Shown: positions 8,350 to 21,251, counted from the first letter of the stretch. The stretch: DNA of 64,000 nt from Microbacterium schleiferi (GCF_020781975.1 NZ_JAJGNI010000003.1:62001-126000); one strand, 5' to 3'. Notes: generated by a model from the letters alone, not told the origin. Numbers and translations: made by a program.

Positions 8350-9810
8350 ATGTCGACCCCCACGATCGCCGCGCTCGATTACGCCGTCGCCGACCTCGCC
8401 CTCGCAGACGCCGGCCGTCACCAGATCCGCCTCGCCGAGAACGAGATGACGGGCCTGATGGCTCTGCGCGAGGAGTTCGGTCCCCGGCAGCCGCTGCGCG
8501 GTGCGCGGATCGCCGGCTCTCTGCATATGACGGTGCAGACCGCGGTTCTGATCGAGACTCTCGTTGCTCTCGGCGCTCAAGTGCGGTGGGCCAGCTGCAA
8601 CATCTTCTCCACCCAGAACGAAGCCGCGGCTGCCGTCGTGGTCGGCCCGACCGGAACCGTCGACGCGCCGCAGGGTGTTCCGGTGTTCGCGTGGAAGGGT
8701 GAGACGCTCGCCGAGTACTGGGACTGCACCGACCGCATCTTCGACTGGTCGGCCGAGGGCTTCGACGGCCCGAACCTCATCCTCGACGACGGCGGCGACG
8801 CCACCCTCCTCGTCCACAAGGGCGTCGCGTTCGAGAAGGCGGGGGCCGTGCCGGATGCCGCTCCGGGCGACTCCGCGGAGTATCGGGTGGTCCTCGACGT
8901 GCTGCGGCGCTCCCTTGCGCGGGACCCCGAGCGCTTCACGCGGATGAGCCAAGAGCTCGTCGGCGTGACCGAAGAGACCACAACAGGCGTCCACCGGCTC
9001 TACGAGCTGGCACGCGACGGCGAGTTGCTCTTCCCCGCGATCAACGTGAACGACTCGGTCACCAAGTCCAAGTTCGACAACAAGTACGGCATCCGCCACT
9101 CCCTGCCCGATGGTCTCAACCGCGCAACCGATGCGCTCATCGGAGGGAAGGTCGCGTTCGTCGCCGGGTACGGGGATGTCGGCAAGGGAGCCGCTGAGGC
9201 CCTGCGCGGCCAGGGCGCTCGCGTCATCGTGAGCGAGATCGACCCGATCTGCGCGCTCCAGGCCGCCATGGACGGGTTCCAGGTCGCCCGGCTCGAGGAT
9301 GTCATCGGTCAGGTCGACATCCTCATCACGGGAACGGGTAACCGCAACGTCGTCACCGTGGACCACCTGCTCGCAATGAAGCACCTCGCGATCGTCGCCA
9401 ACGTCGGACACTTCGACAACGAGATCGACATGGCGGGCCTGGAAAGTCTCGCCGGAGCCGAGCGTGTCGAGATCAAGCCGCAGGTGCACGAGTGGAGACT
9501 TCCCACCGGCCGAAGCGTCCTGGTTCTCAGCGAAGGACGCCTCATGAACCTCGGGAACGCGACGGGGCACCCCTCTTTTGTGATGAGTGCGTCGTTCACC
9601 AACCAGGTTCTCGCGCAGATCGAGCTCTGGACCAAGCGTGAGAACTATGCGCTCGGTGTCGCAACGCTCCCGAAGGCGCTCGATGAGAAGGTGGCGCGAC
9701 TGCACCTTCCCGCGCTGGGCGTACAGCTGACGCAGCTCTCCGGCGATCAGGCGGCCTACATCGGCGTTCCGGTCGAGGGACCGTACAAGCTCGAGCACTA
9801 CCGCTACTGA
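8350..9810 (+). CDS. ahcY: S-adenosylhomocysteine hydrolase
   Basis: Hydrolyses S-adenosylhomocysteine to adenosine and homocysteine, clearing the inhibitor of methyltransferases and feeding the methionine cycle (metX/metY lie further along the window). The 486-residue protein keeps the hallmark [14 protein letters not shown] region, the NAD-binding [23 protein letters not shown] (Rossmann glycine motif, split here as GYGDVGKG), and the C-terminal YKLEHYRY equivalent of KPDHYRY that contacts NAD across subunits. Start ATG 8350 (MSTPT) is favoured over ATG 8341, which is only 1 nt from the GGGAGA. A GAGAAT box 7 nt upstream of 8350 could alternatively mark a leaderless start. It ends within the 3' end of the convergent RDD gene (7-bp overlap). 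Confidence 0.95.
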   Translation: MSTPTIAALDYAVADLALADAGRHQIRLAENEMTGLMALREEFGPRQPLRGARIAGSLHMTVQTAVLIETLVALGAQVRWASCNIFSTQNEAAAAVVVGPTGTVDAPQGVPVFAWKGETLAEYWDCTDRIFDWSAEGFDGPNLILDDGGDATLLVHKGVAFEKAGAVPDAAPGDSAEYRVVLDVLRRSLARDPERFTRMSQELVGVTEETTTGVHRLYELARDGELLFPAINVNDSVTKSKFDNKYGIRHSLPDGLNRATDALIGGKVAFVAGYGDVGKGAAEALRGQGARVIVSEIDPICALQAAMDGFQVARLEDVIGQVDILITGTGNRNVVTVDHLLAMKHLAIVANVGHFDNEIDMAGLESLAGAERVEIKPQVHEWRLPTGRSVLVLSEGRLMNLGNATGHPSFVMSASFTNQVLAQIELWTKRENYALGVATLPKALDEKVARLHLPALGVQLTQLSGDQAAYIGVPVEGPYKLEHYRY

Positions 9811-10652
9811 CGCACTGTCCGGATCGTCGTCGTATCGGCATCCCCGGCGGTCAGGGCCGCGAGGCGCTCGTTCTGCAGAGCAAGAGCTCGCCCTTCGCGC
9901 GCCCGCCGCAGGGCGACCACACCGCGCAGCATTGTCTCGGGGTCCACAGGCGGGACGGGCGAGACGTAGGGGGTGACCTCTGTCGCCAGGGCGGCGGCGA
10001 CCCGTGCCCGCGCGGCCGGGTCGAGGTAGGCGGCCTGGTGGGCGAACTGCGAAACCCGCCGCGCCAACCGATCGGGCATGCGCCCGACGTCAGCAACGGC
10101 TGCCCAACTCGCGAGAGTCGGGGGCAGCTCGACGGGGCGCGGCTGAAGCTTCGGCGCGCGCGATCGCTCGCAGTACGTGCCGGCGACCAGATCGCCCAGG
10201 CGCTGCGTTCGTGGTGTGAACGCGCCGACGATCGCCGCCACCGCTCCCGCGGTCAGCCAGATCTCCAGGACCCCGATGAAAGCGCGGATGAACGCGTGAC
10301 GGAAACCCGCCGCGCCGCCATCGACGCGGACGATGCGGCCGCCCACCGCCCATCGCCCGAGGCTTGACCCGCCAGTGAGCGTTTCGACGAGCGCCGGAAC
10401 GAGCACGAGAACGACAACCACTGTCGTGATTCCGAGGATGGGCGCCGCTGCGGCATCCAGAAAGGCGCCGCCCAGCAGCCAGTTCGCGACAACGGCCAGC
10501 GCAATGAGAAGCACCACAGCGGCTATCACGTCGATCAGGCACCCGAGGGCCCGCTGGAAGAAGCTCAACGGCTGGATGTCGAGCGCGACAGCCTCGCCGG
10601 TGAGCACTTCGTCCTGCCGGATCTCGACCGTCGTCAGGTGCTCGGGGGGCAT
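9804..10652 (-). CDS. RDD family membrane protein
   Basis: 282 residues from ATG 10652. An RDD domain (residues ~20-150) starts with [19 protein letters not shown], where the Arg-Asp pair typical of RDD is seen as R..D, followed by two further membrane segments and [15 protein letters not shown]. The C-terminal ~110 residues are soluble and helical ([22 protein letters not shown]). RDD proteins are integral membrane proteins, some acting as ion exchangers; function here is unknown. It is divergent from the SpoIIM-like gene, and the two start regions overlap. This RDD/SpoIIM/DUF58/MoxR combination recurs in Actinobacteria, here with DUF58/MoxR 5 kb away. Upstream in-frame codons to 10832 are rejected because they overlap the SpoIIM gene. 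Confidence 0.85.
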   Translation of the reverse strand: MPPEHLTTVEIRQDEVLTGEAVALDIQPLSFFQRALGCLIDVIAAVVLLIALAVVANWLLGGAFLDAAAAPILGITTVVVVLVLVPALVETLTGGSSLGRWAVGGRIVRVDGGAAGFRHAFIRAFIGVLEIWLTAGAVAAIVGAFTPRTQRLGDLVAGTYCERSRAPKLQPRPVELPPTLASWAAVADVGRMPDRLARRVSQFAHQAAYLDPAARARVAAALATEVTPYVSPVPPVDPETMLRGVVALRRAREGRALALQNERLAALTAGDADTTTIRTVRQ

Positions 10653-10654
10653 GG

Positions 10655-10660
10655 GTACAG
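10655..10660 (+). promoter_or_regulatory. -10 box (TACAGT) for SpoIIM-like gene
   Basis: TACAGT sits between ATG 10651 and GTG 10669, 8 nt before the GTG. If used, transcription begins around the GTG and excludes the upstream ATG. Confidence 0.45.
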
Positions 10661-10668
10661 TAAAGCAA

Positions 10669-11667
10669 GTGGATCTCGATGCCCTGACTGACGCGCGACG
10701 CGCCGAGTGGGCGCGGCTGGACCAGCTCGCCCGCTCCCGCAGGCTCTCGGGGGCCGAGATCGATGAACTGGTCACCCGGTATCGGGCCGCGTCCGCGGAT
10801 CTCGCCGACATCAAGACCACCGCCGGGCGCACTGCCGAAGGCGACTACGTGTCGTTGCTGCTTGCCCGCGCACGGCGGCGGCTGACGGGGCGCGGTGAGA
10901 ACCCGCTGCGGCAGGTACCGCGCTTCTTCGTGTGGCAGCTGCCGGCAGCGCTCTACCGGCTGCGATGGACCACCCTCGCCGTCGCAGGACTGTTCGTGGT
11001 GGTCGCCGCGGTGGTCGCGACCTGGATCTCCCGCGATCCGGCGCTGATCGCTTCGCTGGGCTCGCAGGTGCAACTCGAGTATTACGCGGAGGTCGAGTTC
11101 GAGGGCTACTACAGCGAGAACCCTGCTGCCGTGTTCGCGGGCACGGTATGGACGAACAACGCGTGGATCGCAGCCCAGAGCGTGCTGTTCGGGATCACCG
11201 GCATCTGGCCGGTCATGGTGCTGGTACAAAATGCCGTCGCGGTCGGGACAGCAGCCGCCGTGCTCGCAGCCTTCGACCGCATCGACACGTTTTTCCTCTT
11301 TATCCTTCCGCACGGCCAACTGGAGCTCACCTGCGTCTTCGTCGCCGTCGCGGCAGGGCTTCACCTGTTCTGGTCGTGGGTGGCGCCTGGCCCGCGCACC
11401 CGGGGGGAAGCGCTCGCGTCGCAGGGGCGGGCCCTGGCGACAGTTGCGATCGGACTCGTGTTCGCGCTCGCCGTGGCGGGGGTCATCGAGGGATTCGTGA
11501 CGGCGCAGGCGTGGCCGTGGGCCCTCAAGATCGGAATCGGAACCGCGGCGCTCGCGGCGTTTCTGGTCTACATGCTCGTCGTCGGGCGGCGAGCGGTGCG
11601 TGCCGGTGAGACGGGGGACCTTACGGAGTTCCACGCCGGCACCGCTCGGCTGTGGACTGGCGGATGA
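10669..11667 (+). CDS. Stage II sporulation protein M (SpoIIM)-like integral membrane protein
   Basis: 332 residues. A soluble helical N-terminus (VDLDALTDARRAEWARLDQLARS, shown here split in function: about 100 residues) is followed by five or more membrane segments, including LAVAGLFVVVAAVVATW and IAAQSVLFGITGIWPVM, and a VFVAVAAGLHLFWSWVAPG helix typical of the SpoIIM/DUF95 fold. The organism need not sporulate; actinobacterial members are common beside RDD genes. GTG 10669 gives the usual MDLDAL-type start and follows TACAGT by 8 nt; ATG 10651 would add six residues but overlaps the RDD start codon. Function unknown, membrane. Confidence 0.82.
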   Translation: MDLDALTDARRAEWARLDQLARSRRLSGAEIDELVTRYRAASADLADIKTTAGRTAEGDYVSLLLARARRRLTGRGENPLRQVPRFFVWQLPAALYRLRWTTLAVAGLFVVVAAVVATWISRDPALIASLGSQVQLEYYAEVEFEGYYSENPAAVFAGTVWTNNAWIAAQSVLFGITGIWPVMVLVQNAVAVGTAAAVLAAFDRIDTFFLFILPHGQLELTCVFVAVAAGLHLFWSWVAPGPRTRGEALASQGRALATVAIGLVFALAVAGVIEGFVTAQAWPWALKIGIGTAALAAFLVYMLVVGRRAVRAGETGDLTEFHAGTARLWTGG

Positions 11668-11687
11668 TCGCCGTCGCCGCGCGCTCC

Positions 11688-11704
11688 TTTTGAACTGATC
11701 AAAA
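11688..11704. promoter_or_regulatory. furA-katG operator, inverted repeat TTTTGA-N5-TCAAAA
   Basis: A perfect 6+6 inverted repeat in an otherwise GC-rich region overlaps the -35 region of the furA promoter, with -10 TAGCGT at 11711-11716. Position and AT-rich palindromic form suit autoregulation by the FurA/CatR-type peroxide repressor encoded just downstream. Confidence 0.7.
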
Positions 11705-11710
11705 ATGCGA

Positions 11711-11716
11711 TAGCGT
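11711..11716 (+). promoter_or_regulatory. -10 box (TAGCGT) of furA-katG
   Basis: TAGCGT lies 7 nt upstream of the GTG at 11724 (10 nt before ATG 11727); leaderless start likely. Confidence 0.5.
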
Positions 11717-11723
11717 CGAGGGC

Positions 11724-14515
<2,792 letters not shown>

Positions 14516-14533
14516 GCCTCGGTCTCAGCATCC

Positions 14534-14577
14534 ATACCGAAGCGGCCCGTCTCCTCGGAGGCGGGCCGCTTCGGTAT
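14534..14577. terminator. Bidirectional terminator hairpin between katG and aqpZ
   Basis: Perfect 16-bp arms ATACCGAAGCGGCCCG (14534-14549) and their complement (14562-14577), extended inward by about four more pairs to a 4-nt loop. It begins about 20 nt after the katG stop. No long T-run follows, as is usual in high-GC actinobacteria. Confidence 0.8.
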
Positions 14578-14624
14578 TCTGCGGGTGGTCGCCGGCATCC
14601 GTCGCCGCCGGTGACACCGCGCAT

Positions 14625-14686
14625 GCTGCGGATGTGTGCATGTGCGGCGTATCAATGCGCAGCGGATGCACGAAGCTGCCGCACGC
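14625..14686 (-). repeat. Intergenic repeat, copy A
   Basis: Copy of a ~60-bp family (see 51700, 52924, 62765). Read on the minus strand it gives TTCGTGC-N4-GCTGCGCA, then CGCCGCACATGCACA, matching copy C in order and spacing. Lies in the katG/aqpZ convergent gap. Confidence 0.7.
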
Positions 14687-14718
14687 GCGTGATTCGGCAG
14701 CCGCGCTGGGCCGGGACC

Positions 14719-15504
14719 TCAGCTGACGCGGGCTTCCGCCTGAATCGGCGGGAGCGGCTTGCGCTCGAACAGCGCGCGGTGGGCGAAACCGGCCAGGAGG
14801 CCTCCGACCAGGGGGAACACGATGAACACCCACAGCTGGGCGAGTGCCTCGCCGCCGCCGTAGATGGCAGTCGCGATCGAGCGGGCGGGGTTGACGGAGG
14901 TGTTGTCGATCGGGATCGAGACGAGGTGGATCATCGTGAGCGTGAAGCCGATGACGAGTCCCGCGAACTTCTCCGCGTTGCGCTGGGGATGCGTGACGCC
15001 GAGGATCACGAGCAGGAAGATCGCGGTGAGGAGGATTTCGGCGACGATGGCAGCGCCGAGGCCGAACCCGCCGGGGGATGCTGTGCCGTAGCCGTTGCTC
15101 GCGAAGCCGCCATCCTGTGCGGCGCTGAGCCACCCGTCGGGTCCGAACAGGCCGATGAGCACGATGAGTGTCGTGCCGACGGCGCCGCCGATGACCTGAG
15201 CGATGAGGTAGCCGGGAACGTCCTTCCACGCGAAGCGTCCTGCAGCGGCGAGCCCGAACGTGACGGCCGGGTTGAAGTGGCCGCCCGAGATCGGACCCCA
15301 GGTGTAAATGCCGGCCATCAGGGTCAGTCCGAAGGCGAGGGAGACTCCGAGGAAGCCGACGCCGAGCGAGGTGCCGTTCTCGCTCGCGCCGAAGTTCGCG
15401 GCGAACAGGGCGGTGCCGATCGACCCGAACACGAGCAGGAACGTACCCAGTGCCTCGGCGATCAGCTTCGTTGCTGTGCCGGGGGTGGAAGTGGTTTCAG
15501 CCAT
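14719..15504 (-). CDS. aqpZ: Aquaporin Z-type water channel
   Basis: 261 residues, six membrane helices and two half-helices carrying the NPA motifs: GGHFNPAVTFGL near residue 74 and NTSVNPARSIAT near residue 205. The water-selective filter is recognisable: His in TMIHLVSIP before the second NPA and Arg after it, as in E. coli AqpZ (HLISIP...NTSVNPARS). Sequence is far from the glycerol-channel (GlpF, with Asp in the second NPA) pattern. Start ATG 15504 is preceded by AAAGGAG at good spacing. Promoter likely TAGGTT around 15520-15530 on the minus strand. Single-gene unit ending in the katG convergent region. Confidence 0.95.
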   Translation of the reverse strand: MAETTSTPGTATKLIAEALGTFLLVFGSIGTALFAANFGASENGTSLGVGFLGVSLAFGLTLMAGIYTWGPISGGHFNPAVTFGLAAAGRFAWKDVPGYLIAQVIGGAVGTTLIVLIGLFGPDGWLSAAQDGGFASNGYGTASPGGFGLGAAIVAEILLTAIFLLVILGVTHPQRNAEKFAGLVIGFTLTMIHLVSIPIDNTSVNPARSIATAIYGGGEALAQLWVFIVFPLVGGLLAGFAHRALFERKPLPPIQAEARVS

Positions 15505-15607
15505 CTCTGGCTCCTTTCATTCGGCCGAAACCTAGCGCTCTCAGGCGAATCACAGGCAAACGACATGCCCCGCGCGTGCGAAATCACCCCGGTTTTCACC
15601 TGTGACC

Positions 15608-15624
15608 CCGCGGTCGGGCCGCGG
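15608..15624 (-). terminator. Small hairpin after the DUF58 gene
   Basis: CCGCGG-TCGGG-CCGCGG, 9 nt beyond the DUF58 stop on the minus strand. Short arms and no T-run; weak candidate terminator for the five-gene operon. Confidence 0.3.
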
Positions 15625-15632
15625 TTCGCCGT

Positions 15633-16922
15633 TCAGAGCCGGCCGAGCGCCTTGAGCGCGAGGTAACGGTCGGCAACGCGCGGTGGCAGTTCCTCGGCGG
15701 ATGCCGACAGGGCATCGACGCCCGCTCGGGAGAGCGCCGTCACCATTCGGTCGGCGTCCCACCGGGCGCGCTCCCGGGCTGCGGCCTCGAACGCATCGGA
15801 TTGTGACGCCTCGGTTTGCTCCGGCTGGGCCGCGGCGACCAGAACGTGCGTGTGGCTGGGAACGAGGGGGAGAGCGCCGAGGAAGCCGCGCGAGGCCTCC
15901 GGATCGTCGTGCGCCGTGAGTACGACGACCATCGAGGGTCGGGTGGTCAGGAGCCGGGCCTGCGCAAAGGCGGCGTCCCAGTCGGTGTCGATGAGCCCGG
16001 CATCCACGGCGACCATGGCGTCGACGAGGGCCGGCAGCAGCGCTGCGCCGTCGCGGCCGGTCACCCGGGCACGCACTGCTCGGTCGAACATCAACAGGTG
16101 GATGTGATCGCCCGCTTGCGCAGCGAGCGCTGAGAGGAGGAGGGCTGCCTCCATCGCGGCATCAAGTCGCACACCGTCGTCGACGCGTGTCGCCGCGGTG
16201 CGACCGGTATCGATGATGATGACGATGTGGCGGTCGCGCTCGGGGCGCCACGTGCGCAGCATCGTGGCGCTGGCCCGGGCCGTGGCGCGCCAGTCGATCG
16301 AGCGCACATCGTCGCCGCGCACGTACTCGCGCAGGGAGTCGAACTCGGTGCCCTGCCCCCGGACCTGGACGCTGGTGTTGCCGTCGAGTTCGCGCAGCCG
16401 CGCAAGGCGTGAAGGGAGGTGACGCCGCGAGGTGAACGGCGGCAGAACACGGATGCTTCCCGGAACCGCGATGAGTGCGCTCCGACCCGCGAGCCCGAGA
16501 GGCCCAGCCGACCGAACCGCGAGTCCGGCGCTGCGCAGTTCTCCGCGCCGGCGCGGCAGCAGCGAGGTGACCACGCGACCCGAAGCGCCCGGGTCAATCC
16601 GTATCACCGCCGTTCCTGTAGTAGCGCCAGCCGTCGGCTGCCAGGCGTCTCGGACGCGGATGCGGAGGGTTCGCGTACCTGTATTGACGACTGCTGCCGT
16701 CACCTGCGACGGCTGGTCACGCAGCACCTTTGTCGGCCCAGCGCGCGTGATGTTCACCCGACGCGGATTGGGGGCTGACAGCACATCGAGACCCAGCAGG
16801 AGGAGGCAGAATCCGAGCCAGGCGGCCGCCCCAGCCCAGGCGGGGATTCCGCCGACCGAGCCGAGGATCACGGGAACAACGCCGGCCCCCACGAGCAGGG
16901 GGTACCGACCGGTCACATACAT
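15633..16922 (-). CDS. DUF58 domain protein (vWA-like), MoxR-associated
   Basis: 429 residues from ATG 16922. Two N-terminal membrane helices (about residues 6-45) precede a beta-rich region, then the DUF58 signature EFDSLREYVRGDDVRSIDWRATARAS near residue 225 and a vWA-like strand HIVIIIDTGRTAAT near residue 260, whose Asp is the first position of a MIDAS-type motif. DUF58 proteins work with MoxR AAA+ ATPases, which lie 7 nt upstream here. Last gene of the overlapping operon 21021-15633. Start has weak ribosome-binding signal within the MoxR tail, consistent with translational coupling. Confidence 0.85.
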   Translation of the reverse strand: MYVTGRYPLLVGAGVVPVILGSVGGIPAWAGAAAWLGFCLLLLGLDVLSAPNPRRVNITRAGPTKVLRDQPSQVTAAVVNTGTRTLRIRVRDAWQPTAGATTGTAVIRIDPGASGRVVTSLLPRRRGELRSAGLAVRSAGPLGLAGRSALIAVPGSIRVLPPFTSRRHLPSRLARLRELDGNTSVQVRGQGTEFDSLREYVRGDDVRSIDWRATARASATMLRTWRPERDRHIVIIIDTGRTAATRVDDGVRLDAAMEAALLLSALAAQAGDHIHLLMFDRAVRARVTGRDGAALLPALVDAMVAVDAGLIDTDWDAAFAQARLLTTRPSMVVVLTAHDDPEASRGFLGALPLVPSHTHVLVAAAQPEQTEASQSDAFEAAARERARWDADRMVTALSRAGVDALSASAEELPPRVADRYLALKALGRL

Positions 16923-16929
16923 ACGGCGC

Positions 16930-17924
<995 letters not shown>

Positions 17925-17928
<4 letters not shown>

Positions 17929-19139
17929 CGGTTGTTCCTTTCAGGGTGAAGTGCCGACCGTGCTGCGGCTTCGAGTCTGCGCAATCGGTCGTGAAGCTCG
18001 TCAAGGTCGCGCCGCGACGTCGGGGGTGCGCCGTCCAGGATGGTTCGCGCTTCCTCCCGCGAAGACACCGACACGCTGGCCAGTGCGTCGGCGACTTCTG
18101 CTGCCGACGACGACCCCGACAGACCGAGCAGCCGCGCGATCCGCACGCGCGCGCCGTGGCGCAGCAGGGACGCGGCGTGCGCAGTGTCGCCGGATCGTGC
18201 GTAGAGGTGCGCCCGCCCCCGCGTCGTCTCTTCGCCGCGCACCGTCACCGGCAGCCGTTCGCCGACAAGCGGTCCGAAACGGATGCCGCGCCAGAGCGCC
18301 GCCGCGACGGCGGCCACCAGCATGAGGACGATCACGGGGCTGACCCACGGGGGAGTGAGTTCGCCGAGGGACGGGCTGGCCGGGTCCAGGTCGGTGTCGG
18401 CGACCGACGGAACGTACCAGACGAGCGTGGCGTTTCTTCCCATCAGACCCAGCGCGAGGGCGGCATTGCCGTCCTCGGCTAGGTGTTCGTTCGTGAAGAG
18501 CGCAGCCCCGTCGACTGCCGACACCCGCTGGGTGCCCGGGACATCGGAACGGACGGTTTCGCGCACCAGCAGGGCGAAGCCTCCGGCTGCCGGATAGCAC
18601 TGGGCGGCATCCGTAGCGAGGAAGACCGTTCGCGGACGGATCGCTCCAGCCCGTTGCGCCTCCGGTACCGAGCACTGCGGCTGCACGAGCGCATCGTCGG
18701 CGACGCCCACCGCGTTCGCCCCATCGGCTATCAGGCGGAGCGTCCGCGAGCGCGGGTCGATGAGGACGACGTCTGCCGCTGGCGCGGCAAGGGCGGAGAT
18801 CGCGTCGTCGGAGAGCGCAGGTGCATCGGGGAGCACCAGTGTCGCCGCGCCGTCACGCAGTTCTGCGGCAGCCTGCTCGTGCGAGCGGACTACCCGCACC
18901 TCAACGCCCTGCTCGGCCAGGATGCGTGCCAGCGCCCGGGTGCCCGTCGGGGCCGCGGACTCAGGATCGAGCGACTCGCGCTGGCTCCATTCGCCGCCAC
19001 CGACGATGCTCGCACCGACGATTCCGACCGCGATGAGCCCGACGATGATCGCTATCCATCCGAGTATCGAGCCGCGGCGGGCGCTGGAGGTCGAGAGGTC
19101 GGCGCCAGCAACACGCCGCTCGCGGACATCGAGGCTCAT
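17925..19139 (-). CDS. DUF4350 domain membrane protein
   Basis: 404 residues from ATG 19139. N-terminal membrane helix (WIAIIVGLIAVGIVGASIV, about 28-46), extracytoplasmic domain with APTGTRALARILAEQGVEV typical of DUF4350, a second helix VIVLMLVAAVAAALW near residue 265, then a cytoplasmic tail with Arg-rich helices. Overlaps both neighbours (ATGA with DUF4129 and with MoxR), so it is strictly co-translated. Function not known; consistently found with MoxR/DUF58. Confidence 0.82.
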
Positions 19140-19804
19140 GACGCGTGAACCTCGGCGGGTGCGCCCTGCGCGGATTCGAGCCTGGCCAGCGCGCTGTCGG
19201 CCGCGGCCACCACGACGTATCCTGTCTCGGTCCCGGGCCGCTGAAGGTAGCGCACGTCCTCGAAGACGGTGGCCGCTTCTCTGGCTCCCGCGCTCACCGG
19301 CGCTGCCAGAGCATCGGCGCGCACCGCGAACTGCCGTGCAGTCGTTCCGGGAGCGAGCTCGATCAGTCCCCGTTCGTCCAGGCCGCGGGCTGCTGCCCGG
19401 AAGCGCAGCACGATAGCCGCGTCCCAGTCTCGACGGTTCCGGGCAGCCTCGGCCGCCGTCCGCAGCCCCTCGGCGGTTCGATAGTCGATGTCTCCGAACA
19501 GTTCGCCGGTGCGGGCTCTTCGCGAGGACGTGCGCCGAGGTACCCCCCACACGAGAATCGCGATGACGATGACAGCGATGGCGATGATGGCGGCGACAAG
19601 GGCGAGAATAGCCGCCCACTCCGGCGCGACGTCGGGTGAGAACAGGGAGGCGAGGGCATCCCGGGCCGCCTGTGCGGCTCGGTCGAACCAGGTCGGCTGC
19701 GCCGCCTGATAGACCGGATCCGCGAGCTCCTGCACAGCCCAGTCTCGAGCTTGCTCGCCATCCGGAATGAGAGGGATCTCTGAGATCACCGAGGCATCGC
19801 CCAT
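19136..19804 (-). CDS. DUF4129 domain membrane protein
   Basis: 222 residues. One strong membrane helix (WAAILALVAAIIAIAVIVIAILVWGVP, about residues 64-90) followed by a cytoplasmic DUF4129 domain with YRTAEGLRTAAEAARNRRDWDAAIVLRFRA..., Arg/Trp/Arg features and TARQFAVRADAL. DUF4129 is often fused to transglutaminase-like proteins or found in MoxR operons, as here. Start ATG 19804 overlaps the end of the upstream gene by 19 nt. Function unknown. Confidence 0.8.
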   Translation of the reverse strand: MGDASVISEIPLIPDGEQARDWAVQELADPVYQAAQPTWFDRAAQAARDALASLFSPDVAPEWAAILALVAAIIAIAVIVIAILVWGVPRRTSSRRARTGELFGDIDYRTAEGLRTAAEAARNRRDWDAAIVLRFRAAARGLDERGLIELAPGTTARQFAVRADALAAPVSAGAREAATVFEDVRYLQRPGTETGYVVVAAADSALARLESAQGAPAEVHAS

Positions 19805-21021
19805 GTCGTCTGATCGTCATCGGGTCCGGCGGTCGGGGCCGGCGGCGATTGGTCTGGGGCCGGCGGGGCGGCTGCGGGCGACGCGGATGTCTGTTCCGCG
19901 GCGGGCGGGCGAGCGATCGTGTAGCCCGGCGGAGGGGCGAACGGGGCAGGTTGCCCGTACGCGGTGGGCCAGCGCGGTTGAGCGGCGCGCCCGACGTGAA
20001 CGACGTACGGGTCGGGGAGGTCGGTGTCTCCCGCGTCTCTGCGATCGACGTACTCGAGGAGGTCGAGGTCCAGGCCCTCGTGCCGCATCCGACAGTCGAT
20101 GTACACGAGTCCCGCGGCGGTGGATTGCACGATGACCGCGACCGACTGGATGAGAAGCGTCACGATCTGCGTGAGACCGAGGGTTGCGACAATGCCGATG
20201 ATCGCCGCTGCGCTCTCATCACCCGTGGGGGCGATCACCGTTGTCAGCGCGGAGGCGAGGAACGAGAACGGGATGCTGACGACCTGTGCGACGGCACCGA
20301 AAACGAGCGATACGAGCACCAGGATTCCCAGGATCACCCAGAACCGGCCCCGTGAGAGCCGCCATGAGCGACCGAGCGCCGCCCCCAGCGACGTGTGCTC
20401 GACGATCAGGACCGCCGGAACGAGCAGAAGCTTCACGGCGAGCCAGAGGCTGAGGGGGATGGCAGCGAGGATCACCAGGATTCCGAGGATGACCGCGGCG
20501 GCGGGAACGGCGACAGCGAGCACGGCGATCAGACCACCGACGATGATCACGATCACGCCGATCGCGAGCGAGAGAAGGATCGTGTAGCCGATCAGTCGCC
20601 AGGCCACGGGCCGCACACGCTGCCACAGCATCCGCAGCGTCATCTTTTCGGCCACCGCAGCGTGCAGAACGTCGGAGATCACCACGGCCTGAACGAGAAC
20701 ACCAACCGCACCAGCGAGAAGACCGAGCACCAGGCCCGACAGCGCGGTGAGCGTTATCGATCCCGTCAAGACGGCATCCCACTCGTCGGTGCCCGCCGGC
20801 ACCGTGTCCAGCCGTGAGAAGCTTGCGAACGCGATTCCCGAGATCGCAATGGTTACGACAAGGTATGCGACGGTCTGCACGACCATCGCGAACCCCAGCA
20901 GCACCTTGGGGTTGTGCCGCAGCGCCGAAAACGAACGACCCAGAATCGTGCCGAACGTCAGCGGCTGCAGCGGGATGATCCCGGGCCGCGGCGCAGGCGT
21001 CCAAGACGGGTACGCGGTCAC
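19786..21021 (-). CDS. Polytopic membrane protein (glycerophosphodiester phosphodiesterase membrane-domain-like)
   Basis: 411 residues. PLQPLTFGTILGRSFSALRHNPKVLLGF near the N-terminus and six or more long hydrophobic segments up to residue ~300 resemble the DUF7847 / GPDPase membrane domain family. The last ~90 residues are Pro/Ala-rich and soluble (PPAAEQTSASPAAAPPAPD). Start is GTG 21021 with a strong AGGAGGAA about 6 nt upstream. First gene of the five-gene operon. Transport or anchoring roles have been suggested for the fold; none is shown here. Confidence 0.75.
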   Translation of the reverse strand: MTAYPSWTPAPRPGIIPLQPLTFGTILGRSFSALRHNPKVLLGFAMVVQTVAYLVVTIAISGIAFASFSRLDTVPAGTDEWDAVLTGSITLTALSGLVLGLLAGAVGVLVQAVVISDVLHAAVAEKMTLRMLWQRVRPVAWRLIGYTILLSLAIGVIVIIVGGLIAVLAVAVPAAAVILGILVILAAIPLSLWLAVKLLLVPAVLIVEHTSLGAALGRSWRLSRGRFWVILGILVLVSLVFGAVAQVVSIPFSFLASALTTVIAPTGDESAAAIIGIVATLGLTQIVTLLIQSVAVIVQSTAAGLVYIDCRMRHEGLDLDLLEYVDRRDAGDTDLPDPYVVHVGRAAQPRWPTAYGQPAPFAPPPGYTIARPPAAEQTSASPAAAPPAPDQSPPAPTAGPDDDQTTWAMPR

Positions 21022-21181
21022 GGGTTCCTCCTACTGGCTGGAATCGACGCGAGTTTCCATCGTGTCACACGGGACGCAGACCCGCTCATGCCAGTTACCA
21101 TCGCGTCGGGCGTGCCACCCGCCGCCCGAGCCGGCACCGACGCGCGCGCGAATCAACGGCGTGCGCACAGGTGGAGTCGAC

Positions 21182-21187
21182 TACTCT
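21182..21187 (+). promoter_or_regulatory. Candidate -10 (TACTCT) of mtrA
   Basis: TACTCT, 64 nt before mtrA ATG, in the divergent gap with the operon at 21021. No clear -35; tentative. Confidence 0.3.
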
Positions 21188-21251
21188 CGGGGGAAGCACA
21201 CGCGGCCGCCTGCCGCCAGTGCGCAGGCTGGACGCAAGGAACGAAGGCGCG

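Noticed and set aside
14578..14718. CRISPR-like repeats
   Set aside because: The four ~60-bp repeats are single, scattered and have no spacers or cas genes.
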